Made by a program: the position numbers and the translations under genes
In this document: positions 1 through 6,385 of the stretch, one piece after another
How positions within the stretch are numbered: the stretch's first letter is position 1
How the letters are laid out: every line of letters starts with the position of its first letter
Notes under the pieces: model-generated
Seen by the model: only the letters and a program-made list of their open reading frames with translations
What the model was told of the DNA's origin: nothing
Database searches by the model: none
NCBI GenBank assembly: GCA_937936695.1
Contig: CALHCK010000104.1
Location: 1 to 10,170 of the forward strand
Length of the DNA stretch: 10,170 nucleotides
Origin: an uncultured Polaribacter sp.
GTDB lineage: Bacteria; Bacteroidota; Bacteroidia; Flavobacteriales; Flavobacteriaceae
Reading direction: 5' to 3'

Positions 1-2
1 TG

Positions 3-488
3 TTAAAAACACTAAAAAATAATGGGGATATATGGATAGCAGAAGCAGGTCAGTCTGATTTTTCTAATGCACTTATTAAATCAATTCAACACGATTTACC
101 TAAGCTAAATGTTAATAAACATATTCATATAGTTCAGCATAGTAATTGGAATGAAAAGTCTACTTCGGAAGAAAGTCTTCAATTTGTGAAAGAAAATTCT
201 GATTATATTAAAATTCCTGATGGAAATGACGTTGGCAATGGATCTCCTGGGTTTCGTGATGCTACTTATACATCATGGCAAAATAAAATTATAAATCCTA
301 AATTAACTAATATATGGCAACTTGCAATAAATATTGCAAATAAATACAACGGTAAAAACGGACGCTACAACAACAAAGCAGTTGCGGCTGGTGGCTTAGA
401 TTTTTCTGACCTTTCTGAAGTTTGTTGGATTTTAGGAATTAAAAATATTAAAGATACATCTGCATTTTTTAATGCATATGCTCACTAA
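3..488 (+). CDS. Hypothetical protein, C-terminal 161 residues (5' end outside window)
   Basis: The frame is open from the left edge of the window to the TAA at 486-488, so this is the 3' end of a longer gene. A GTG at 186 could be mistaken for a start, but coding-like sequence runs uninterrupted upstream of it. Visible segments are GDIWIAEAGQSDF near the start, HIHIVQHSNWNE, then YIKIPDGNDVGNGSPGFRD, and a C-terminal GGLDFSDLSEVCWILG. The Asp/Asn/His-rich central motifs look like a metal- or sugar-binding enzyme core. They faintly recall secreted proteins with a nucleoside-hydrolase-like fold in Bacteroidota, but I do not recognise the family firmly and assign no function. No membrane segment is visible in this part. 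It converges on pyrD and ends six bases before a hairpin terminator. Confidence 0.75.
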   Translation, partial: LKTLKNNGDIWIAEAGQSDFSNALIKSIQHDLPKLNVNKHIHIVQHSNWNEKSTSEESLQFVKENSDYIKIPDGNDVGNGSPGFRDATYTSWQNKIINPKLTNIWQLAINIANKYNGKNGRYNNKAVAAGGLDFSDLSEVCWILGIKNIKDTSAFFNAYAH

Positions 489-525
489 AATAAAAAGCTT
501 GATGCATATAATAGCATCAAGCTTT
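484..525 (-). terminator. Rho-independent terminator of pyrD, between convergent genes
   Basis: A perfect 12-bp inverted repeat (AAAGCTTGATGC at 494-505 pairing with GCATCAAGCTTT at 514-525) encloses an 8-nt loop. Read on the minus strand, the stem runs straight into a U-rich tail (TTATTTTAG, 493-485), so it fits a terminator for pyrD, which stops 24 nt earlier. On the plus strand the hairpin is preceded by A's but followed only by GTGATTTAAA. It could still slow transcription coming from the left-hand gene, but is weaker in that direction. Confidence 0.85.
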
Positions 526-549
526 GTGATTTAAACTATTTTAATTTTT

Positions 550-1584
550 TTATGACTTATTTAAAATAGCCTTGTTAATTTTTTTAACCAAACTAGGACC
601 TTCGTATATAAAACCTGTATATACTTGAACCAAATCTGCACCTGCATCTATTTTTTCTAAAGCGTCTTTGGCAGAATGTACACCTCCCACTCCAATAATA
701 GGAAAAGATTTATTAGAATTATCTGCTAAATATTTAATAACTTTAGTACTCTGGTTCTTTATAGGCTGCCCGCTTACACCACCATTACCTATTTCTTTTA
801 AACGTATATCAGAAGCTTTTAAATTATCTCTGGTAGTAGATGTATTAGAAGCAATAACTCCATCTATTTTAGTTTCTGCAACTAATTCTATAATTTCATC
901 TAACTGTGCATTATTTAAATCTGGAGCAATCTTAAGTAAAATAGGACGCTGTTTTTCTTGCTGATTATTTAACTGCTGACAGTCTGTAATTAATTCTACC
1001 AAATAATCTTTATCATTTAATTTTGCATGACTACCAACATTAGGGCAACTAACATTTAACACAAAATAGTCTACATAAGAGTGTAATTCTTTAAAAACCT
1101 CTAAATAATCTTTGGTATAATTATCTGGTTTTGTTGTTGTATTTTTACCAATATTACCACCAATAATAACCTTACCTTTATTACTTTTTAAGTTTTTAAT
1201 AGCTGCTTCTACTCCATCATTATTAAAACCCATTCTGTTAATAATACCTTGATCATCTTTTAAGCGAAATAATCTTTTTTTAGGGTTACCAACCTGTCCT
1301 TTAGGTGTAACAGTTCCTATTTCTATAAAACCAAAACCAAAATTTGCCAATTCATTATATAAAACCGCATTTTTATCAAATCCTGCTGCTAAACCAACGG
1401 GATTTTTAAAAGTTAATCCAAACAAATTACGTTCTAATTTTTTATCATTTACTTGGTAAATACTTCTAAATATTGATGCCATAAAAGGAATTTTACACAT
1501 CGTTTTAATTAATGAAAAAGTAAAATAGTGTACTTTTTCAGGATCAAATAAGAAAAAAATTGGGCGTAATATTAATTTGTACAT
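550..1584 (-). CDS. pyrD: Dihydroorotate dehydrogenase (quinone), class 2
   Basis: This flavoenzyme oxidises dihydroorotate to orotate in pyrimidine synthesis, passing electrons via FMN to membrane quinone. At 344 aa it has the length and N-terminus of class 2: the helix around FDPEKVHYFTFSLIK (residues 13-27) is the quinone-tunnel/membrane-contact extension that class-1 enzymes lack. FMN-barrel motifs follow in order: GLAAGFDKN (64-72), IGTVTPKGQVGNP (89-101), NRMGFNNDG (116-124), IGGNIGKN (141-148), LNVSCPNVG (176-184) and, near the C-terminus, GVGGV. The catalytic-base position, normally Ser in class 2 (NVSSPNT in human, Ser215), is Cys180 here, as in class-1 enzymes. The ATG at 1584 gives the expected family start. 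The gene is transcribed alone: pheT upstream ends at its own terminator, and a second hairpin follows pyrD. I could not identify a good promoter in 1585-1645. Confidence 0.96.
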   Translation of the reverse strand: MYKLILRPIFFLFDPEKVHYFTFSLIKTMCKIPFMASIFRSIYQVNDKKLERNLFGLTFKNPVGLAAGFDKNAVLYNELANFGFGFIEIGTVTPKGQVGNPKKRLFRLKDDQGIINRMGFNNDGVEAAIKNLKSNKGKVIIGGNIGKNTTTKPDNYTKDYLEVFKELHSYVDYFVLNVSCPNVGSHAKLNDKDYLVELITDCQQLNNQQEKQRPILLKIAPDLNNAQLDEIIELVAETKIDGVIASNTSTTRDNLKASDIRLKEIGNGGVSGQPIKNQSTKVIKYLADNSNKSFPIIGVGGVHSAKDALEKIDAGADLVQVYTGFIYEGPSLVKKINKAILNKS

Positions 1585-1640
1585 ACTAATTGGTTCCTAA
1601 ATAAATTTGGGTTATATTTTATTTGTTATTATGATTAAAA

Positions 1641-1673
1641 AGACTAAAAAAAAGCTCCTAATAAAGGAGCTTT
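1641..1673 (-). terminator. Rho-independent terminator of pheT
   Basis: A perfect 9-bp stem (AAAGCTCCT at 1651-1659, AGGAGCTTT at 1665-1673) with a 5-nt loop lies just beyond the pheT stop codon at 1678-1680. On the minus strand it is followed by a run of T's (1650-1646) and then AGTC and more T's, the classical intrinsic terminator layout. It separates pheT from pyrD transcriptionally. Confidence 0.9.
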
Positions 1674-1677
1674 GTTG

Positions 1678-4104
1678 TTATCTTAAAACAGCATTTAAAT
1701 TCTTTTCAAAAGATTGCTGTAATTTTTGCATTATTTTATCTATCTGTTTATCTGCTAATGTTTTAGTTTCGTCTTGTAATAAAAAACTAACTGCATAAGA
1801 TTTTTTACCTTCTGGTAATTTATCTCCTTCATAAACATCAAATAAGTCTACTTCTTTTAATAGTTTTCTTTCTGATTGAAAAGCAACATTATAGACTTCT
1901 TTAAATTCTGTTTTAGTATCTAATAAAAGAGCTAAATCTCTTTTTACAATAGGAAACTTTGGTATACTTTTTACTTTAACATTTTTGTTTCCTACTAAAT
2001 TTATAATAGCACCCCAATTAAAATCTGCAAACAAAACCTCTTGCTTAATACCAAACTCTTTAGTTATTTTACGTTTTACAACTCCAAAATCTACCAATTT
2101 AGTTTTTCCTAATCCTAAAGAGATTCCTTCAGAAAAAATATCTTGTTTTGTTGGCGATGGTTTTGATTTTTCAATTCCTAATCTTTCTAACAAAGAAGTT
2201 ACAATACCTTTTAAGTAAAAGAAATCTGATGTTTTACTTGTTACGTTCCAGTTTTCTTTTGTTCTACTACCCGTAATAAATAACGCTAAATGTTTATTTT
2301 CTTCGTATTTATCTGTGTATTTATGGTAAGTTTTACCAAACTCATAAAACTTTAAGGTATTATTTTTTCTGTTGATGTTATAAGCAACCGACTCTAAACC
2401 ACTAAATAATAAAGATTGTCTCATTACCTTTAAATCGTTACTTAAAGGATTTAACATCTCTACATTTGCTGTTTCATTTATGTTTTCAGATAATGCTACA
2501 TATTCTGGCTTAGTTAAAGAATTAGCCATTGTTTCATTAAAACCTAATGCTGTTAATTGATCTGCAATAACATTTTCAATCTTAGTTTCTTTGTTTGAAT
2601 CAAAAGAAATAGAGGTATTTAATTTATGAGAAAATTCAATATTGTTATAACCGTAAACTCTTAAAATTTCTTCAATAATATCTGCTTCTCTTTGTACATC
2701 TGTTCTGTAAGAAGGTATTGTTAAACCTAACCCACCAGCAGTTTCACTATTAATTTTAATCTCTAAAGAAGCTAATATATTTTTAATTTTTTCTTTAGGA
2801 ATTTCCTGACCAATTAATCGATAAGCATTATCATAAGATAAAAACACTTGAAAATCTTCTATTTTCTCTGGATAAAAATCTGAAACATCTGAAGCCAATT
2901 TACCACCAGCATATTCCTCTATTAATAACGCTGCTCTCTTTAAGGCATACTTTGTTAAATTAATATCTATACCTCTTTCAAAACGAAAAGAAGCATCTGT
3001 ATTTAAAGCGTGTCTTTTTGCTGTTTTTCTAACAGAAACAGGATTAAAATAAGCACTTTCTAAAAATATAGAAGTTGTATTTTCTGTTACACCTGATTTT
3101 AAACCTCCAAAAACACCAGCTATACAAAGCGGATTAGAATCTGCATCACAAATCATAATATCTTCTGATGATAATTCTCTTTCTACTTCATCTAAAGTGG
3201 TAAATTTAGTACCTTCTTCTAAAGTTTTAACTAGTATTTTGTTTCCTTTTACTTTTTGTGCATCAAAAGCATGCAAAGGTTGCCCTAATTCATGTAAAAC
3301 ATAATTAGTAATATCTACAATGTTGTTTTTAGGAGTTAAACCAATAGCTTTTAGTCTATTTTGCATCCATTCTGGAGAATCTTTTACTTCTACATCTGTA
3401 ATTGTAATTCCACAATAACGGGGAGTTAAATCCTTATTTTCTACTTCTACATCAAAACGTAATGTTCTTTCATCTACATGAAAATTACTAACCGAAGGAG
3501 AAATTAATTCTAATTTTACATCTTGCTGAATTAAACCTGCTCGTAAATCTCTTGCTACACCAAAATGGCTCATTGCATCAGATCTGTTGGGTGTCAATCC
3601 TATTTCAAAAACAAAATCTGTTTCTATATTAAAAACAGTTGCTACCGGAGTTCCGTTTGCTAAGTTTTCGTCTAAAACCATAATTCCATCATGCCCCTTA
3701 CCAAGACCTAACTCGTCTTCGGCACAAATCATTCCTAAACTTTGTTCTCCTCTTATTTTTCCTTTTTTAATCTTAAACCCTTCTCCTTTTTCATCGTATA
3801 AAGTAGTACCTACAGTTGCTACGGCTACTTTTTGTCCTGCGGCAACATTAGGTGCTCCACAAACAATTTGTACCGGTTCTTCTTGTCCTAAATCTACAGT
3901 AGTTACACGCAATCTGTCTGCATTAGGGTGTTGTACACATGTTAAAACTTCTCCAACAACTACACCTGCTAAACTACCTTTTATAGATTCTTTAGTTTCT
4001 ATACCTTCTACTTCTAATCCTAAATCGGTTAACAATTCTCCTGTTTTTACAGGATCTAAGTCTACCTGTAAAAATTGTTGTAACCAACTGTATGATATCT
4101 TCAT
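1678..4104 (-). CDS. pheT: Phenylalanine--tRNA ligase beta subunit
   Basis: This is the beta chain of the cytoplasmic alpha2beta2 phenylalanyl-tRNA synthetase. It carries tRNA-recognition and editing domains, while the catalytic alpha chain (pheS) is encoded elsewhere. The 808-aa length is full for the bacterial family. Domains in order: an N-terminal strand region MKISYSWLQQFL; a tRNA-binding OB fold at about 40-155 (GEVLTCVQHPNADRLRVTTVD, then VCGAPNVAAGQKV and MICAEDELGLG); B3/B4 editing module at about 210-390; B5 domain at about 410-480; the catalytic-like core; and a C-terminal ferredoxin-fold anticodon-binding domain at about 715-808 (PKFPIVKRDLALLLD to the end LNAVLR). No frameshift or internal stop is seen. 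It is monocistronic here, with its own candidate -7 box upstream and hairpin terminator downstream. Separation of pheT from pheS is, as I recall, usual in Bacteroidota. Confidence 0.98.
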   Translation of the reverse strand: MKISYSWLQQFLQVDLDPVKTGELLTDLGLEVEGIETKESIKGSLAGVVVGEVLTCVQHPNADRLRVTTVDLGQEEPVQIVCGAPNVAAGQKVAVATVGTTLYDEKGEGFKIKKGKIRGEQSLGMICAEDELGLGKGHDGIMVLDENLANGTPVATVFNIETDFVFEIGLTPNRSDAMSHFGVARDLRAGLIQQDVKLELISPSVSNFHVDERTLRFDVEVENKDLTPRYCGITITDVEVKDSPEWMQNRLKAIGLTPKNNIVDITNYVLHELGQPLHAFDAQKVKGNKILVKTLEEGTKFTTLDEVERELSSEDIMICDADSNPLCIAGVFGGLKSGVTENTTSIFLESAYFNPVSVRKTAKRHALNTDASFRFERGIDINLTKYALKRAALLIEEYAGGKLASDVSDFYPEKIEDFQVFLSYDNAYRLIGQEIPKEKIKNILASLEIKINSETAGGLGLTIPSYRTDVQREADIIEEILRVYGYNNIEFSHKLNTSISFDSNKETKIENVIADQLTALGFNETMANSLTKPEYVALSENINETANVEMLNPLSNDLKVMRQSLLFSGLESVAYNINRKNNTLKFYEFGKTYHKYTDKYEENKHLALFITGSRTKENWNVTSKTSDFFYLKGIVTSLLERLGIEKSKPSPTKQDIFSEGISLGLGKTKLVDFGVVKRKITKEFGIKQEVLFADFNWGAIINLVGNKNVKVKSIPKFPIVKRDLALLLDTKTEFKEVYNVAFQSERKLLKEVDLFDVYEGDKLPEGKKSYAVSFLLQDETKTLADKQIDKIMQKLQQSFEKNLNAVLR

Positions 4105-4124
4105 ATTTATTTTTTAGGGTTTGT

Positions 4125-4138
4125 AATTTGCAAATTTA
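4125..4138 (-). promoter_or_regulatory. Candidate pheT promoter -7 box, overlapping a 12-bp palindrome
   Basis: On the minus strand TAAATTTG (4138-4131) matches the Bacteroidota sigma -7 consensus TAnnTTTG exactly and lies 26 nt before the pheT ATG, implying a leader of about 20 nt. No TTG is found at the expected -33 distance, so support rests on one element. The perfect palindrome AATTTGCAAATT (4125-4136) overlaps the box and could be an operator, or chance in AT-rich DNA. Confidence 0.45.
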
Positions 4139-4240
4139 ACTATTTTTTATCTATTCTTTTATTAAAATGCAGAATGTTGCTGTTAATTTTAGAACAATTT
4201 TTGTTCATACATTTTTATAAAAATTGAATTCTATTTTCTA

Positions 4241-4248
4241 TAAAATTG
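4241..4248 (+). promoter_or_regulatory. Weak candidate -7 box for the endonuclease gene
   Basis: TAAAATTG departs from the Bacteroidota TAnnTTTG consensus at one position and lies 15 nt before the chosen ATG at 4264. No TTG sits about 19 nt further upstream. The rest of the 159-nt divergent gap between pheT and this gene is very AT-rich, with no other clear signal. Confidence 0.3.
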
Positions 4249-4263
4249 CTAATTTTAAAAATT

Positions 4264-5814
4264 ATGAAAAACGCTTGTACTCTATTTTTTTTAATCATTT
4301 CAGTATCAATATTTTCTCAAATACCCAGCTATTATAATGATGTAAATTTAACTTTAAAAGGCAAAGATCTTAAAGATGAATTGGCTACTAAAATTATTAG
4401 TACGCACACAAATACACTTTCTTACACACCTGGAGTTTGGGAAGCTTTAAAAAAAACAGATCAAGACCCTAAAAATGCCTCTAAAGTTGTTTTGTTATAT
4501 GGTTGGAATGATGCCATAACAAATAACGTAAATAAAAGAACTAGAAATAAAAACAAAAAAGGTGGTGGTTTAGGTAGTTGGAATAGAGAACACACCTATC
4601 CTAAATCTTTAGCTACACCTAACTTAGGTACTTCTGGTGCTGGTGCAGATGCTCATAATTTAAGACCTTGTGATACTAAAAAAAATTCTTCTAGAAGTAA
4701 TAAAAAATTTGAAGATGGTAAAGGATATTCTAAAATTACTGCTAATGGAAATTGGTATCCTGGTGACGAATGGAAAGGTGATGTAGCTAGAATGATGTTA
4801 TACATGTATTTGCGTTATGGTAACCAAACTTTACCAAAAAATATTGGTATTGGTAAAAGAAATAAAAGTGATGCTAACATGGTTGATTTATTTTTAAAAT
4901 GGAATGCAGAAGATCCGGTTTCTGAATTAGAGCTTCAAAGAAATCCTATTTTAGAAAAAATTCAAGGAAACAGGAATCCATTTATAGATAATCCTGCTTT
5001 TGCTACACTAATTTGGGGTGGTCCAATTGCTGAAAATAGGTTTAAAAGTAAAAAACAACAAAAAACTACCAGTAGTATACGTTTGTTTTCTAATAATTTA
5101 AATGCAAACACCATTCATTTAAATTGGAATGTACCAATAACAGCTGGTATTGTTGGATATAATATTTATAGAAACAATAAAAAAATAGCTACTTCTAAAA
5201 CAAAAAAAGTAACTATATCAGGTTTAAATGCAAATACTAGTTACAAATTTTACATAAAAGCATACGATTATAAAGGAGAAATTTGTGCAAAGAGTAATTA
5301 TATAACAGTAAAAACATCATCAAAAAAAAAAGATAAAAAAAAACTAGCTTCTGATTTAATTATTTCTGAATACGTAGAGGGTACTTATTATAATAAAGCG
5401 TTAGAAATTGCAAATTTTACAGGAAAAACAGTTAACCTTTCTAACTATTCTTTAAAAAAAGCAACAAATGGTAGTGGTAAATTTTCTTCTAAATTATCTT
5501 TAAATGGGTTACTAAAAAATGGTGCTGTTTTAGTTATTGCTAATACAAAAGCAATTGCTAGTATCTTAAGTAAAAGTGATATTACTAATAAAAACGTATT
5601 AAATTTTAATGGTAATGATGCTATTGCCTTATTTAAAAAAAATAAATTAATAGATGTAATTGGCAATGCTTCTAGTAATAGTAATTATGCTAAAAATGTT
5701 TCTTTAAGAAGAAAATCAACAGTAACAAAACCTAATAATTCTTATGTACTTACAGAATGGGAAACTTTAAAAGTAGATACCTATAATGGCTTAAAAAAAC
5801 ACCATATTCAGTAA
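4264..5814 (+). CDS. Secreted endonuclease I with fibronectin type III and lamin-tail domains
   Basis: A predicted extracellular non-specific nuclease of the endonuclease I (EndA/Vvn, beta-beta-alpha-metal) family. The ATG at 4264 (516 aa) is preferred over an in-frame TTG at 4246 because it starts directly on a signal peptide (MKNACTLFFLIISVSIFS), with likely cleavage before Gln19. The nuclease domain covers about 20-260: NREHTYPKS (107-115) carries the Glu109-His110 pair corresponding, by family analogy, to the metal-binding Glu and general-base His of Vvn. It is followed by ADAHNLRP (128-135) and KGDVARMMLYM (171-181). A fibronectin-III-like domain spans about 268-351, a lysine-rich linker 353-360, and a lamin-tail domain about 361-510 (SDLIISEYVEG, LEIANFTGK, LNFNGNDAIALFKK). 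I see no obvious type-9 sorting domain. Likely role: DNA degradation outside the cell for nutrients or biofilm remodelling. It converges on the PAP2 gene with 5 nt between stops. Confidence 0.92.
   Translation: MKNACTLFFLIISVSIFSQIPSYYNDVNLTLKGKDLKDELATKIISTHTNTLSYTPGVWEALKKTDQDPKNASKVVLLYGWNDAITNNVNKRTRNKNKKGGGLGSWNREHTYPKSLATPNLGTSGAGADAHNLRPCDTKKNSSRSNKKFEDGKGYSKITANGNWYPGDEWKGDVARMMLYMYLRYGNQTLPKNIGIGKRNKSDANMVDLFLKWNAEDPVSELELQRNPILEKIQGNRNPFIDNPAFATLIWGGPIAENRFKSKKQQKTTSSIRLFSNNLNANTIHLNWNVPITAGIVGYNIYRNNKKIATSKTKKVTISGLNANTSYKFYIKAYDYKGEICAKSNYITVKTSSKKKDKKKLASDLIISEYVEGTYYNKALEIANFTGKTVNLSNYSLKKATNGSGKFSSKLSLNGLLKNGAVLVIANTKAIASILSKSDITNKNVLNFNGNDAIALFKKNKLIDVIGNASSNSNYAKNVSLRRKSTVTKPNNSYVLTEWETLKVDTYNGLKKHHIQ
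5322..5343 (+). repeat. A10 and A9 homopolymer tracts in the interdomain linker of the endonuclease
   Basis: Ten A's (5322-5331), then GAT, then nine A's (5335-5343) encode the Lys-rich linker between the fibronectin-III and lamin-tail domains. A one-base slip in either run would shift the frame after the nuclease domain. The reading frame is intact in this sequence. Confidence 0.8.
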
Positions 5815-5825
5815 AAAAATTACTG
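5809..5825. other. Small inverted repeat carrying both stop codons of convergent genes
   Basis: CAGTAA (5809-5814), five A's (5815-5819) and TTACTG (5820-5825) form a perfect 6-bp inverted repeat. The left arm ends with the TAA of the endonuclease gene and the right arm starts with the complement of the TAA of the PAP2 gene. The stem is short and lacks a proper T tail on either strand, so it is at most a weak terminator. No other terminator lies in the 5-nt gap. Confidence 0.5.
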
Positions 5826-6383
5826 CTTAAATAATTTACTTTCTATTAGTTTAACCAATTTAAAATACAAAAAAGCCAGTGTTGCACCTATACACAAACC
5901 TACAAAAATATCTATTGGGTAGTGTACTCCTAAATACAACCTACTGTATGCAAATACCATTGGAAAAAAGAGTATGCAATAAACATACTTAAATTTATCT
6001 TTTAGCAATAAAATTACAAATACCGAAAAAACAGTAGATGTTGTTGCATGACCAGACATAAAACTATAACCTCTAGGCGATTTTAAAATTCTAAGTAAAG
6101 GTCTAATATCAGGGTCATTATTAGGTCTAAGCCTTTGCACTGTATTTTTTATAAAATTAGTAAACTGATCAGAAAAAGCAACCATTATAATCATTGCTAA
6201 TATTATAAATCCTCCTCGTTTCCAACCGAAATATTTAAATACTAAAATAATAACTATTAAAAATAAAGGAATCCAATTAAATTGGTTTGTAATACCTAAC
6301 CACAAAGCATCAAATTGTTCTGTGCCTAAATTATTTAAATAAACTAATGCTTCTTTATCTAATTGTATAATCTTATCAAACAA
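5820..6383 (-). CDS. PAP2-family membrane phosphatase (TTG start)
   Basis: An inner-membrane phosphatase of the type-2 phosphatidic acid phosphatase superfamily. Relatives dephosphorylate undecaprenyl pyrophosphate, phosphatidylglycerol phosphate or lipid A, and the substrate here cannot be told from sequence. All three catalytic motifs are present: KX6RP (K79 to R86-P87), SGH at 110-112 within SFMSGHATTS (Met replaces the usual Pro of PSGH), and SRX5HX3D (S147-R148, H154, D158). Hydrophobic helices lie at about 38-52, 57-72, 116-128, 134-150 and 157-175. The 187-aa length is typical of compact PAP2 enzymes. The start is TTG at 6383: no ATG or GTG occurs between the in-frame TGA at 6416-6414 and this codon, and MFDKIIQLDKE resembles the family N-terminus. 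It begins 2 nt after the stop of the upstream gene, so translational coupling is likely. It is the last gene of the five-gene cluster. Confidence 0.93.
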   Translation of the reverse strand: MFDKIIQLDKEALVYLNNLGTEQFDALWLGITNQFNWIPLFLIVIILVFKYFGWKRGGFIILAMIIMVAFSDQFTNFIKNTVQRLRPNNDPDIRPLLRILKSPRGYSFMSGHATTSTVFSVFVILLLKDKFKYVYCILFFPMVFAYSRLYLGVHYPIDIFVGLCIGATLAFLYFKLVKLIESKLFKQ

Positions 6384-6385
6384 AA

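Noticed and set aside
186..488. GTG at 186 as start of a complete 100-aa gene
   Set aside because: The same frame is open and coding-like to the left edge of the window, with no leader signals around 186, so the gene is a truncated longer one.
668..964. Open frame on the plus strand inside pyrD
   Set aside because: Antisense to conserved FMN-barrel sequence; no start signal and no domain-like pattern.
1585..1645. pyrD promoter in the pheT-pyrD gap
   Set aside because: A promoter must exist because pheT is terminated upstream, but nothing on the minus strand comes near TAnnTTTG with a proper TTG, so no position is called.
3587..4117. Long open frame on the plus strand across the start of pheT
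   Set aside because: It lies wholly antisense to the conserved tRNA-binding domain of pheT and has a Pro/Ser/Thr-rich composition typical of a shadow frame, with no recognisable motif.
4246..4263. TTG at 4246 as start of the endonuclease gene
   Set aside because: It adds six residues before a well-formed signal peptide that begins at ATG 4264; the ATG is the more natural start.
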